This document shows, piece after piece, positions 22,652-33,545 of a DNA stretch of 64,000 nucleotides. The stretch's first letter is position 1; every line of letters starts with the position of its first letter. The DNA is taken from positions 12,766,092 to 12,830,091 of the forward strand of contig OZ023190.1 in assembly GCA_963995505.1 (NCBI GenBank). The letters are read 5' to 3'. Under the pieces are notes generated by a model. That model was given only the letters and a program-made list of their open reading frames with translations, ran no database searches and was not told the origin of the DNA. The position numbers and the translations under genes are program-made. This DNA is from Hypericum androsaemum. Lineage: Eukaryota; Streptophyta; Magnoliopsida; Malpighiales; Hypericaceae.

Positions 22652-23370
22652 TAGATCTGAGTTTCGAGTATTCGAGTTTTGACAAAAAAAATTGTGAACA
22701 GTAATCGAATTGGAAAAAAATTGAGATTGGGGTTTTTTAGGGTTTTCTGAAACCCTTAGAGCGCCGCCGCACCACAGTGGCCGATCGCTCCCCCCGCGTC
22801 CCAGCATCGACACCATCTGTCGACAGCCAGCCCGCGCGTCGCCGAGCCCCATCGCCGTCATCTCGCTGCGGTTTGAAGAGAGAAGACGCAGAGACTCATC
22901 AGGTTTTAGAGTTCTCTGTTGAACTCCGTCGCGGGAGAAGAAGGCCGCGCTCCATTCACCGTGCCGTGCCTGGAGGAGACCGACCCGCTCGTCCATCGAC
23001 TGGAGTTGCTCGTCCATTGCCTGGAGCTGCTCTGCCGTCCGTGTGACTCATCTTCGAAGAGGAAGAAGAGGACCATCGGGGAGAGAGAAAGTTGCGAGGA
23101 GAGAGAGAGATACGGGGAGAGAGAAAGAGAGCTGAACTCCGTGTCTCTCCACCGCCGCCTAGCACCGTCACAGTCGCGCCCTGCCCGTCACCGACCAACC
23201 GTGGTGGTCGCCGTCCAGCTGTCGCCTTGGAGGATTGGGGGTTGAAAAATCCTAATTTTTTGAGTTGACTTGGTCAACAGTTTGACTAGTTGACCGAAAG
23301 TCAACTATTTTGGCTAATTTTGTTTTTCTAACCTGTTTTGAGCAAATTTCTTGGTTCAAGTGGTTTCAGG

Positions 23371-25881
23371 ATGACTTCGATGAAGTACGAGATCCCTCAA
23401 TTGACGAGAAAAACTAATTTTTCCTTGTGGCAGGTCAAGATGCGCTCTATTCTGACACATTTAGAGCTGGATGAGACTCTACTTGATGAAAAGTCGATGC
23501 CTTCGAGTTGGGATGCTGCGATGAAGGCATCAAAGAACCGTAAGGCTGTGAGTCAGATCCAGTTACATCTGTCAGATGATATTTTGCGGGACGTATTGAA
23601 GGAGATAATAGCTTCCTCATTATGGGCAAAGCTTGAAAAGTTGTGCATGCCCAAGAGTTTGACCAACAAACTGTGCTTGAAGCAACGACTGTTTTCTATC
23701 CGGATGCAAGAAGATAAGCCTGCTCACGACCACCTTAATGAATTTAAGGATATAGTGGCTGATCTTAGAACTCTGGATGTGAAATATGATGATGAAGATC
23801 TTGCTTTATTATTATTTTGCTCATTGCCTGCTTCTTATCAGCAATTCAGAGATACTCTGTTGTTCATACATGATACTCTGAGTTGGGATGATGTTCATGA
23901 TTCGCTCTTGGAGAAAGAGAGAATTGATAAGCACACTGTGAGTTTCTCTGAAAATAGCCAAGGGACTGGCTTGGTCGTGAGAGGGAGGTCTGAGGAGAGA
24001 AATGCTAAGTCTGGTTCGAGGAAGAAGAGCAGAAGCAAATCAAGGTCAAGGCACAAGGATAAGACTTGTTTCAACTATCATAAGATTGGGCATATTAAAT
24101 GGTTCTGTCCGGAGTCGAAGAACAAGAAGAAGGGCAAAAAGTCCAATGCTCCGAAAGGAGAAAGTTCTGATAGCGGCAGTGCTAGTGATGCCACCACCAC
24201 TTTGAAAGAAGAATTTGATGAAGACCTTTTGTCTGTGATTGATGGGAAGTCTAAAGTTGATGCTGCTTGGGTCCTTGATTCTGCTTGTACGTTTCATATG
24301 TGTCCCATCCAGGACTGGTTTTCAACATATGAACGTGCGGAGGGTAATGTTCTTATGGGAAATAATTTTGTCTGCAAGGTTGTTGGTATTGGCACAGTGA
24401 AGATCAAGATGCATGATGGTGTCATTCGAACCTTGACGAATGTGAGGCATATCCCTGATTTGAAGCAGAACTTGATTTCGCTGAGTACTCTTGATCCATT
24501 GGGGTACAAGTATACCGGAGAAGGTGGAGGTCTTCGTATGAGTAAGAACTCATTAGTGCATATGAAGGCCAAGAAGGAGGTTAGAAATCTGTATGTTTTG
24601 CAGGGTTCTACAGTTACAGGGACTGCTGCTACTGCATCTGGCTCGTTGACAGATTCTGAGAACACCTCATTGTGGCATATGCGACTTGGTCACATGAGCG
24701 AGAAAGGCATGACCGAGCTAAATAGGAGAGGATTATTATGTGGACTGGGTATTGGGAAGCTGGAATTTTGCGAGCACTGTGTGTTTGGCAAGCAGAAGAA
24801 AGTCAGTTTTCAGAAAAGTGTGCACACTACAAAGGGAAAACTTGACTATGTTCATTCTGATCTTTGGGGACCGTCTCAAGTTGCAACAAAGAATGGTTCT
24901 AAGTATATGCTGACTATTATTGATGATTATTCGAGGAAGGTATGGGCGTTCTTCTTGAAGAGCAAAGATCATGTCTTTGTCACTTTCAAGCAGTGGAAGA
25001 CTATGATTGAGAAGCAGACTGGGAGAGATGTCAAGCATCTCCGCACAGACAATGGATTAGAGTTTTGCTCTAGTTGGTTTGATGAGTTCTGCAAGAATGA
25101 GAGTATTGTTAGGCATAAGACAATCCCTGGTACACCTCAACAGAATAGAGTCGCTGAAAGAATGAACAGAACTTTGTTGGAGAAAGTTCGTTGCATGCTG
25201 TCAAATGCTGGTTTGCCTAAGTTGTTTTGGGCTGAAGCTGCTTCCACTGCCTGTCACCTTGTCAATCGTTCACCTCATGCATCACTTGATGGCAAGGTAC
25301 CTGAAGAATTATGGTCTAGAAATCCTCCTAATTATGCTAATTTGAAGATATTTAGGTGTCCTGCCTATGCTCATGTGAATAATGGCAAGCTAGAGCCAAG
25401 ATTTGTGAAATGTATCTTCCTTGGCTATGCTTCTGGAGTGAAGGGATACAAGTTGTGGTGTCCTGAGCTGTCTAAGGTCTTGTTGAGTAGGAATGTTATT
25501 TTCAAAGAGACAGACATGCTGAGTAAGAGGGAGGATGTTTCTTCACTTGGTGTTCCGAGTGCTCCAAGTGTGGACTTGCAAAAGTCAAAAGTGCAGGTGG
25601 AGTTTGATGCTGATCCAGAAGCGAGTTCCTTCCGTGATGTTGATTGCCATGGTCCTACTCATGGTGGATTGTCTGATGAACCTGAGAATGTTGGTACAGT
25701 TAAGAGGGAGCCAGCGTATTCTATTGCTAGAGACAGGCCCAGAAGAATTATCAGGCCTCCACAGAAGTTGGGTGAGGCTGATATTGTTGCTTTTGCCCTG
25801 AATGTGGCAGAAGAAGTTGATAGCTGTGAAGAACTTTCTAGTTACTCAGATGCTGTGAAGTCGAAAGACTCTGATAGATAG
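23371..25881 (+). pseudogene. Copia B gag, protease and integrase
   Basis: The reading frame from ATG 23371 (MTSMKYEIPQL...) covers a TNT1-like gag (WDAAMKASKNRKAVSQIQLH, LLLFCSLPASYQQFRDTL), a nucleocapsid zinc knuckle CFNYHKIGHIKWFC in which the second Cys is Tyr, a protease motif VLDSACTFHM where D-S-G is expected, the GAG-pre-integrase WHMRLGHMSEKGM, and the integrase core (HSDLWGPSQV, RTDNGLEFC, TPQQNRVAERMNRTL), i.e. the D, D, E residues. It ends at TAG 25879-25881, where TGG is expected (SDR-W-LVAIEEEM), so the polyprotein continues downstream in the same frame. A ~730-bp leader (22652-23370), partly GC-rich, precedes the start. An upstream TTG at 23338 is open but is not a likely eukaryotic start. 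Confidence 0.9.
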
Positions 25882-27095
25882 TTGGTTGCTATAGAGGAAG
25901 AGATGGAATCTCTTCACAAGAACAAGACTTGGGAGATTACTAAGCTGCCTAAGGATAAGAAGGTTGTCAGCTGCAAGTAGGTATTCAAGAAGAAGGATGG
26001 TATACCTGGAGTTGAAGAGCCTAGATACAAGGCTAGGCTAGTGGCTAGAGGATATAGTTAGATTCCTGGTATGGACTTTAATGAGGTATTTTCACCAGTT
26101 GTGAAGCACACCTCGATTCGTTCTCTTCTTGGTGTTGTCGCTATGCAGGATTTGGAGCTTGAACAGCTTGATGTGAAGACAGCTTTCTTGAATGGAGAGC
26201 TTGAGGAGCAGATTTATATGGCACAGCCTGAGGATTTTCATGTTGAAGGCAAAGAAGACTATGTGTGCTTGTTGAAGAAGTCCTTGTATGGCCTTAAGCA
26301 GTCTCCGAGACAGTGGTATAAAAGGTTTGATTCCTTTATGATTTCTCATGGTTATGAGAGGAGCAAGTATGATAGTTGTGTTTACCTGAAAAGGCTATGC
26401 GATGGTTCCCAAGTGTATTTGCTCCTGTATGTGGATGACATGTTAATTGCTGCCAGTGACAAAGGAGAGGTGAGGAAGCTCAAAGCTCTGTTGAGTAGCT
26501 AGTTTGAGATGAAAGATTTGGGTCCTGCTAAGAAGATTCTTGGCATGGAGATTTCCAGAGATAGAGGAGTAAGGAAATTATTTCTGAGTCAGGAGAGTTA
26601 CATTGAAAAGGTACTTGACAGGTTTGATGTGACTGGTAATCCTGTGAGTACTCCTCTTGGTACACATTTTCAGCTTTCGTCTGCTTTATCTCCACAGTCA
26701 GCTGCTGAGGTTGATTACATGTCTGGTGTTCCATACTCTAATGCTGTTGGTTCTCTGATGTATGCTATGGTTTGCACACGCCCAGATTTGGCCTATGCTG
26801 TGAGTGTCGTTAGCAGGTTTATGGCAAATCCTGGAGAAGGTCATTGGAGAGCAGTGGAGTGGATTATGAGGTACTTGAAGGGTACCAAGGGCGTGTGTCT
26901 ACAGTTTGGAAGCACCAATGATGGAGTTGTTGGTTTCGTTGATTCAGATTATGCTGGAGACCTTGATAAGTCTAGGTCCTTGTCTGGATATGTCTTCACT
27001 CTTGGAGGATGTGCTATCAGTTGGAGAGCTTGTCTACAGGTCACAGTGGCGTTGTCTATCATTGAGGCAGAGTGCATGGCTATAACTGAAGGTGT
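25882..27095 (+). pseudogene. Copia B reverse transcriptase and partial RNase H
   Basis: Continuation of the same frame: KARLVARGYS, then 26071-26502 ([32 protein letters not shown], active site LLLYVDDMLIAASD), a TAG (CAG expected), then 26509-27095 with the RT C-terminus and RNase H start ([36 protein letters not shown]). It ends abruptly at the inverted LTR, so the last RNase H acidic residue and the 3' LTR in this orientation are missing. The stops after SDR, SCK, RGYS and LLSS all fit G-to-A or C-to-T changes. Confidence 0.9.
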
Positions 27096-27364
27096 TGAGA
27101 AATAAGATCGAAACGAGTAAAACACGAGACACAAGAATTACGTGGAAACCCCAAGACGGGAAGAAAACTACGGGCAAAGGAGAGTCATCCACTATGTGAG
27201 TCCAATCGGTTACAAGGCCTCCGTGAGGGTTCTCTCTACCTCACAACTCTCAACTAGTACAAATAAGACCTAGGCATTGGCCGTATATATATAGGAGACT
27301 AGTACTCTATTCTGATCAGGAAATAGAGCCCTCTTTAATTAGGAATTTGGAACAATCCCTAATA
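27096..27364 (-). repeat. Inverted LTR of copia B
   Basis: Reverse complement relative of 22365-22634. It is the 3' LTR of the minus-sense copy. The minus strand carries AAGGTGGAGAT (polypurine tract, about 27365-27375) just before it. Confidence 0.88.
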
Positions 27365-27446
27365 AATCTCCACCTTGGACCAAATTCTATGACTCCAACA
27401 TCAACGTTTCTCCACCTTCACCACCAGCCCCTAAGGGCAATCAGCA

Positions 27447-28034
27447 TCAAGCATGAACACCAACCAAGTCCAAGCAATGCTCGAACTTAGTACCAGAAAG
27501 TGGCTTCGTCAACATATCTGCAGGGTTGTCCTTGGTACCCACCTTGCTCACAACAATGTCACCTTGAGCAACATGCTGCCGAATGAAATGGTACCTCACA
27601 TTAATGTGCTTTGTCCACTCATGATACATAGCATCCCTCATGAGATGGATAGCACTTTGACTATCACAGTACACTGTACTGACCTGCAGTTTCTCACAGA
27701 TTTTACTGAAGAAATCTTTCAACCAAATAGCCTCCTTCACACCTTTAGTTATAGCCATGTACTCTGCCTCAGTGGTAGACAACGCCACTGTGGCCTGTAG
27801 ACAAGCTCTCCAACTGATAGCATATCCTCCAAGAGTGAAGACATATCCAGACAAGGACCTAGACTTATCAAGGTCTGCAGCATAATCTGAATCAATGAAA
27901 CCAACAACTCCATCATTAGTGCTTCCAAACTGTAGACACATGCCCTTGGTACCCTTCAAGTACCTCATAATCCACTCCATTTCTCTCCTCAGACCTCCCT
28001 CTCACGACCAAGCCAGTCCCTTGGCTATTTTCAG
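27447..28034 (-). pseudogene. RNase H and gag remnant of the inverted copia B copy
   Basis: 27980-27447 is open and encodes the complete RNase H end that the plus-sense copy lacks ([67 protein letters not shown]). Immediately upstream, 28034-27982 matches the gag stretch [16 protein letters not shown] found at about 23950-24000 in the plus-sense copy. A deletion of roughly 2.8 kb therefore fused gag to RNase H. Confidence 0.85.
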
Positions 28035-28960
28035 CAAGTATACCGAATATGTGACTGAATCTCCCCAGAAACTAGTTGGCATACTAGCTTGCAACATCAG
28101 AGATCTAGCTATATTAAGTATGGTTTGATGTCTTCTCTCTACCCGTTCATTTTGTTGGGGAGTATAGACACAACTAGTTTCATGAGTGATCTCGTGAGCA
28201 CTATAAAAATCTAACATCACAAACTCTTTTCCTTGATCAGTTCGGATCTTTCTTACTTTTTTATCAAACTGAGTTTGTACCATCTGACAGAAATCAATCA
28301 CCAATTGCCTAGTCAGGCCTTTATCGTTCAAATATACCCTTGTATATCGTGTATAATCATCCACAACAGTCAAAAAATACTAAAATCCATCGTAAGTGGG
28401 TAAGGAATATTTCCCTCAAATATCCAAATGTATCATGCAAAAGGTTCTTCAACACAAGAAGTACTAATAGGAAATGGTAGTCTCTTGTGCTTAGCAAAAT
28501 GACATGTATCATAATGTGCAAAGTCTGTAGCTGGAACTAAATGGTCTATGGAATGTATAAGTTAGAGTTTAGGCAGAGGGACATGACCTAAACACCAATG
28601 CCAGAGGTTGGCAGCAGGGTGCCGGTAAGTAGTGGCAGCAACTGGTGTGGACAGGGGTGTTGGTTGGAAAGTCAGGTCCAGGAGGTAGAGGCCGTGTGAT
28701 TCCATGGCACTACCAATCACTCTCGAACTGAGGAGGTCCTGTATGAGACAAAAATTGGCTTTAAAATAAAGCTGAAATGGAAAAGAAATGGTCAGCTTAC
28801 TGACGGATAAAAAATTGAAGCTAAAGGAAGGAACTAGGAGGACATTGAACAAATATATGTCCTGTGATAGTTTGACAGTACCCCTATGAGTAGCTACGGT
28901 CCTATGATTATTAGGAAGTATGATAACTACATCACTAACAGGTTGATATTCAACAAAATA
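28035..28960 (-). pseudogene. Copia A protease end and integrase N-terminus
   Basis: 28852-28562 encodes the region after protease (VLLVPSFSFNFLSVSKLT, WHWCLGHVPLPKL). After stops, 28373-28035 encodes the integrase core (TVVDDYTRYTRVYL, RTDQGKEFV, TPQQNERVERRHQTILNIAR) before the junction with copia B sequence at 28034. A stop after HIACST separates it from gag-protease. Confidence 0.85.
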
Positions 28961-30319
28961 TTATGTTGAACAAGCTATATGATCTGAAGCTCCAGAATCT
29001 AGTATCCAAGAGCTAGCACTACTCTGACTAAAGTAGATCATATGCAGAGGCAAAGATAGAGATTGAAACTTGTTACCAGAGATAGGATTGGTAGCAATAG
29101 AATTGATATGAGTATGAGTGGATCGAGGAGTCTCCTGGGCTGTTGGATTGGTTCGGAAGCTAGAGGAAGAGTGTTGAATCAACTCAACAAGGCCAGAATA
29201 CTGCTCTGCAGTTAAAGCCGGTTTGGCCAAACCTGCATTAACAACATCCAACTCTTCTGCTGCAACTTGATTAGCAGTATGTGCAGGTGGTAAACTCCCT
29301 CTTAAACCAGACTGCTGATTGCCATAATAATTTCTGCCACCTCCACCCGCATTATACCTATTTCCACTTGATGGAACACTGTTAGTGAATTTAAAATTTG
29401 GTGGAAAACTATGCTTTCTGTAGCATTTCTCAACAGTGTGCCCATCTTTCCCACAATAAGTACAAGTTGCAGCTTTCCTATTATTATTCCAGACTTTTCT
29501 GATTCCACCAGATGAATTCACAGCATTCGTAGTAATTGAATTAGCAGTATATCCTGAGACTATGTTCACTGAAGTTCCACTAAGCATCTGTTGCTCATGT
29601 TGCAGAGCTAAGAACATAGCTCTATTAACATCGGGCAGAGTATCCATCAGCATAATCTGTGAAGTAACTGTACTAAAATTTTCATTCAATCCTATCAAAA
29701 ATCTGATCACCTGATCATTCTCCTGATATAATCTCGCACAATGTACGTATTCACACTGAGCAGAGCCTTTCTCTTTATCTACACACTTGCAAAACAGAAT
29801 CGGGCTAAACTTGTAAAAATCATCCCAAAGAATGCGGAAAGAGGTAAAGTAATCTGTTACCATAAGCTCTCCTTGCTTGAGAGAACATAACGCGAGCTGC
29901 AGCCGTGCAATCTTCATCGAGTCACCTCTCCCAAATTGGCCTCGAAGATCCATCCAAACCTCTACAACAGTCTCCAAGCAACTCACACTCTGCGCTATTC
30001 CTGGATCTATGGAACTTACCAGCCAGCTAAGCACCATACTGTTATAGCCTTCCCAGGCATCGTAAGAACTATCATTTGGAGAAGGAGGAACAACTGATCC
30101 ATCGACCATTGGCCATTTCTTCTTAGAGCGTAGGGCTCTCTTCATAGATCGGCTCCAGCTCAAGTAATTAGTTGCGTTGAGAGGGGGAGAAACCAGAACT
30201 AGAGCTGGATTCTCACTCGGATGAAGATAATACAACACATTCTCTGGTGCTAGAGCTCCAGAAACTGTATCAATGGCAGATCCACCATGACCAGAAGCTC
30301 CGCGGCCTACTCCTGCCAT
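28961..30319 (-). CDS. Copia A gag with protease motif, intact frame
   Basis: 452-residue open frame starting MAGVGRGASGHGG. It has a copia gag (LNATNYLSWSRSMKRALRSK, WLVSSIDPGIAQSV, VWMDLRGQFGRGDSMKIARL, LMVTDYFTSFRILWDDF), an intact CCHC knuckle CTYCGKDGHTVEKC, a Gly/Asn-rich segment, and the protease catalytic motif SWILDSGASDHI at its C-terminus, where a stop ends the frame. The polyprotein is thus truncated in protease. Start, primer site and 5' LTR lie in order upstream, so transcription and translation of gag alone is conceivable. Confidence 0.88.
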   Translation of the reverse strand: MAGVGRGASGHGGSAIDTVSGALAPENVLYYLHPSENPALVLVSPPLNATNYLSWSRSMKRALRSKKKWPMVDGSVVPPSPNDSSYDAWEGYNSMVLSWLVSSIDPGIAQSVSCLETVVEVWMDLRGQFGRGDSMKIARLQLALCSLKQGELMVTDYFTSFRILWDDFYKFSPILFCKCVDKEKGSAQCEYVHCARLYQENDQVIRFLIGLNENFSTVTSQIMLMDTLPDVNRAMFLALQHEQQMLSGTSVNIVSGYTANSITTNAVNSSGGIRKVWNNNRKAATCTYCGKDGHTVEKCYRKHSFPPNFKFTNSVPSSGNRYNAGGGGRNYYGNQQSGLRGSLPPAHTANQVAAEELDVVNAGLAKPALTAEQYSGLVELIQHSSSSFRTNPTAQETPRSTHTHINSIATNPISGNKFQSLSLPLHMIYFSQSSASSWILDSGASDHIACST

Positions 30320-30397
30320 GCGATTAGAAATCTCCCTTCGAAATCTCTTTTAAATGAAGAAGAATTGAAGATCGCTACTAGACGAGATGTGTCTAGT

Positions 30398-30409
30398 GCT
30401 CTGATACCA
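30398..30409 (-). other. Primer binding site of copia A
   Basis: The minus strand reads TGGTATCAGAGC directly after the 5' LTR, complementary to initiator tRNA-Met. Confidence 0.92.
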
Positions 30410-30872
30410 TGAAGAAAAATTAAGGTCGAAGCTGAAGCTCAATAACGAAGCTTAGTTATGGTGAAAGTGACGGTTATGGTGAGAGAAGGTGAAAGGTTTA
30501 ATGACGAAGAATACGAGGAATGCGTGAGGAGAGAGAGACTATTTTGGTGGGAGAAGGTTTATCCCGTTTTCTTATTATTTTCTCTGTACAGTACTGATCT
30601 GTATTTATACTGAGTAGTTGTACACGTGTCAAACTAACTCCGCTTATGTACACATGCCATTCCCTTCTATTTACTAAAGTGCCAGCTGTCCTTATTTAAC
30701 TTATATCCGGGCCTTTACCTGGGCTTCACTTTCTTATCAATCCGGCCCATCTCTATGTCCAAACGTTCTTCTTCCTCCTCAAAGTCAAGAGGAACCATTT
30801 CATCTTCAACTTCTACTAGCTTCACTTCTTCTGCATTTTGTCCATGCTCATACGGTTCATTGGCATTCAACA
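30410..30872 (-). repeat. 5' LTR of copia A
   Basis: 463 bp, partner of 19457-19919. Confidence 0.92.
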
Positions 30873-30912
30873 ACAAATTAGACATTTATAGTCGAATAAT
30901 ATTTATTATTGG

Positions 30913-31902
30913 AAAAATAATTCTCAAGACCCTAGTGTTTGATAAAATAGACGCTAGGCACCCTGTAGTTTACTTTCTAATTTTATAACTCCTCTAGTTT
31001 AATTTTATTATACTCTTAGGTCTTTATCGGATAAATGCTGATGTCATCGGTCAACATATTTATTTTAAGATATTTATACCCTTCAAAAAATCAAAAAATC
31101 ATCTTCATCTTCTTCTCTGTATATTCTTACCGGATCAACATCTTTCAATTAAAAATTAAAATAAAAAAAACAAAATTAAATTCAACATCTGCAATTAAAA
31201 TCAAGTTGTGAACCCTGTACCTCTTACTCCATGTCAATATCAAGTAATTAAAGAAAATCTAGAGAGGGGCTCAGCAATGTCCAAGCTTGGACGGTTTTAA
31301 TGACAGAAACGTAAAGAAGAAGAAGAAGAAGAAGAAGAAGAGAGAGAGAAATTGGAAGGAAAAAGAGGATAACTGCCTCTATTAGTTGTTCGCAATTTCT
31401 CGTACAGCAGAAGCTGCGGGAGCGGATGCAGGACTTGAGGAGGAGGGAGTAGGTGAGGAGGTTTGGGAAGCGGGAGGGTGAGCTTAGAAAGAGACGGCTT
31501 ACTAGAGCTCGCCAGCGTCGAGGTGGTTGAGAATCTGAAGGGAAAATGGGGACTCTTGTAGATGGACTCTTGCAATCTCGTCACTTAACCTTAGAATTAA
31601 TTCTGGAGGAAGGTGGGTCTTCAATGGTGTATAATAGAATCAATTTGGAGCTTCTTAGTTGGGTAAGTTCAGTGAGAGGCAAGCTCTTGAAGAAAATCTA
31701 GGTTCAAGAAGATAATTTATTTTTGTTTTTTGTGTAAGGATATAAAGGTCATTTTATATGACAAAAAAAATAAAAACTGACATCACCGGAGCACCCTGGA
31801 GTATAATAAAACTAAATTAGAGGGACTACAAAATCAGAAGGTAAACTACAAGGTCTCTGACATCTATTTTACCAAACTCCGAGGTCCTGAGATTAATTTC
31901 AC
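30913..31902. mobile_element. Mutator-like non-autonomous element with imperfect TSD
   Basis: The terminal inverted repeats (~150 bp) share the AATAATTCTCAAGACC / AATTAATCTCAGGACC ends and GTAGTTTAC..TTAG..TATACT blocks with the other members of this group. The flanks are ATTTATTATTGG (30901-30912) and ATTGATTATTGG (31903-31914), an 11/12 match compatible with a 9-12-bp duplication. An AAG trinucleotide run lies at 31313-31341. No coding domain. Confidence 0.75.
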
Positions 31903-31914
31903 ATTGATTATTGG

Positions 31915-32130
31915 ATAACAATTGCCTTCATTTCTACGGAATTTTCCATCGCAGGACCGCTTGCCACGTGTCCCATCAAAAGGCTTATCAATGGCGGGGG
32001 CCCATTTACAAAATTATGAATTTGTAGGACCAGGACCACCGGCCCCCTCTTTGCCTTGGATTGGTTACGAACACTAATAGACTCAATCCAGATGATACAA
32101 AATTAAATCTGGTCTATTGATCATGATGAC
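31915..32130. other. Spacer without recognised features
   Basis: Nothing seen. The sequence leads into the 'agatctgacggtaataat' motif at 32144. Confidence 0.4.
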
Positions 32131-32187
32131 TAAATATGTATTAGATAGATCTGACGGTAATAATTTATCTAAAGGCATTTTGGTCAT

Positions 32188-32335
32188 TTAGCTCTCTCTC
32201 TCTCTCTCCACATTCTCCTCCTCTTTCCTCCCTCACTCTCACTCTCTCTTTCTCTTTCTCTCTCTTCCCTCTATCCTCTCTCCCTTTTCCTCTCCCTCAC
32301 TCTCTCTCCCCCAACCTGTAACGAACTGATTACAC
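32188..32335 (+). repeat. CT-rich simple-sequence tract
   Basis: Includes (CT)9 and long pyrimidine runs. Comparable tracts sit at 6230-6285 and 59280-59690, each next to GC-rich sequence. Confidence 0.85.
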
Positions 32336-32599
32336 AAGATCTGATGCCGATGGTGCTACTGCGAGCCTGACCTCGACCACCACTCTGACGTCGACGCGGA
32401 GCATGCCGACGAGGCTTTAGAGTCACTTCCTCTGTCACCTCTACTTCGTGAAGGTAGGTCTCTGCCACTGCTGTTAGAGTTAGGGCTGAAGAAGGGTCGT
32501 CCGAGGAGGTAAAGCAGAGAAGCGAAGAGGCTGGAGCAGTTGAAGATGATGGTGGAGGACGACGCCCATGGAGGAAGGCAACCGGCAGGGGCACGATGC

Positions 32600-32944
32600 C
32601 GAAGGAGAATGATGACCGTCAGCGATGACCTTGATGGCAGTGGCATGAGAGATCTGCCTCCTTCACTACCAAGTGGGCCAGCCCAGCAAGTGCCCTATCT
32701 CGTGCGTCGCAACAGATTCCAAGTCCACCACCACCTTCGACTTCTCCTTGGAGAAGTTCAGCCCCAGGTCTTCGTCGCGTCCAGGTGGAACCACTCGCTC
32801 TCCAGGGAGAACTCATGCGCAAGACGCCTAGTACCCCGTTGAACGGCTTCCCGTCGCCGCGGTCCCCTTCGTAGAATGTGATATGTATGTCCGCCGATGA
32901 GTAGCCCTCCGCCTCGAAGAAGCTCACCTGGATCGCAACCGGAA
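32600..32944 (-). pseudogene. Matrix metalloproteinase (M10A) gene fragment
   Basis: On the minus strand one frame reads VSFFEAEGYSSADIHITFYE then GDRGDGKPFNGVLGVL. A second reads AHEFSLESEWFHLDATKTWG. A third reads KSKVVVDLESVATHEIGHLL followed by GW. These are the consecutive blocks of a plant matrix metalloproteinase catalytic domain, including the zinc-binding HExxH (HEIGH). At least two frameshifts and an early stop separate the blocks, and the propeptide, third zinc His context and C-terminal anchor are absent. It cannot encode an active protease. It lies in the GC-rich segment of a repeat-bearing element, so capture by a transposon is the simplest reading. Confidence 0.8.
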
Positions 32945-33186
32945 AATCGCCTTTATCAACTTGTGTGATTGTGGATTATGCATTTTCCAGTGTTTGAGTC
33001 GGTGTTTAGCTCATATGCTAGGGTTGGATTATGATGAATGTGAATATGAATTCCTTTTTGGTTCATCTCCTTTCATGAAAATCAGAATGAGTTTTGTTTG
33101 GGTTCTTCGGTGACTTGATTGCAATCGGAATTGTTGGATTAGTGGTTTGGTTATGTTGTAATTGTTGGTTGTTTAATCTGTCAATT

Positions 33187-33545
33187 TGGTTATTTTAATT
33201 TGTCATAATAGGTCGTATCATTTTCTCATAACCGTTCATGTCAATTTGTCATAATAGGGCATGTCGGGTTACGATAAAATGATATGCGAGGTTACAATAA
33301 AATGACATGACAGGTTACGAAAAAATAACATGCCCGGTTCTGACAAAATGGCAGGTCCGATTACGATAAAACGACATGTCCGATTAAGATAAAATGGTAG
33401 GTCCAGTTATGATTAAATGACAAGCCCGATTACGATTAAATGACATGTCCTGTTATGATAAAATTGCATGCCATGTTATTAAAAAAATGGCATAGTCGAT
33501 TATGACAAAATGACATGCCTGATTACGTCAAAATGATTTGTCTGG
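33187..33545 (+). repeat. Minisatellite, ~23-bp unit
   Basis: About fifteen diverged copies of a unit close to GATAAAATGACATGTCCGGT. The reverse complement of the same unit forms the array at 39843-40440. Confidence 0.88.

Larger units (their letters stand above)
22365..28034 (+). mobile_element. Copia B composite: full-sense copy joined head-to-head to a deleted inverted copy
   Basis: Plus-strand part: LTR 22365-22634, PBS, gag, protease, integrase, RT and RNase H broken off at 27095. From 27096 the same family runs in the opposite sense: LTR 27096-27364, polypurine tract, RNase H 27447-27981 and a ~50-bp gag piece (27982-28034), with everything between gag and RNase H deleted. The junction to element A at 28034/28035 falls within its integrase. 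Confidence 0.85.
19457..30872 (-). mobile_element. Ty1/copia retrotransposon A with nested rearranged insertion
   Basis: Its two 463-bp LTRs (19457-19919 and 30410-30872) begin TGAAGAAAAATTAAGG and end CATTCAACA. The element is flanked by an exact 5-bp duplication ACAAA (19452-19456 and 30873-30877). By eye the LTRs differ at about nine positions, nearly all transitions (~2%). The minus strand reads gag (30319-28961), integrase, then after a foreign block (22365-28034) the rest of integrase, RT and RNase H. Element A alone would be about 5.6 kb. It has few stops and is the youngest-looking large element here. Confidence 0.93.
32131..33545 (-). mobile_element. GC-rich/minisatellite element, left arm beside the receptor kinase
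   Basis: Order on the plus strand: AGATCTGACGGTAATAAT, 'ggcattttggtcattt', CT-rich tract (32188-32335), GC-rich segment (32340-32945) with a metalloproteinase fragment, AT-rich segment, then a ~23-bp minisatellite. A similar order in the opposite direction is seen at 39843-41250. Confidence 0.4.

Noticed and set aside
22777..23245. Open frames in the copia B leader as genes
   Set aside because: Low-complexity Arg/Pro-rich frames in a retrotransposon untranslated leader, with no domain.
23338..23370. Start of copia B polyprotein at 23338
   Set aside because: The codon there is TTG. The first ATG in frame, with gag-like N-terminus MTSMKYEIP, is at 23371.
32356..32646. Minus-strand 96-codon frame as an independent protein
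   Set aside because: It overlaps the decayed tail of the metalloproteinase fragment and a CT-rich flank. The composition is Ser/Pro/Arg-rich with no domain.
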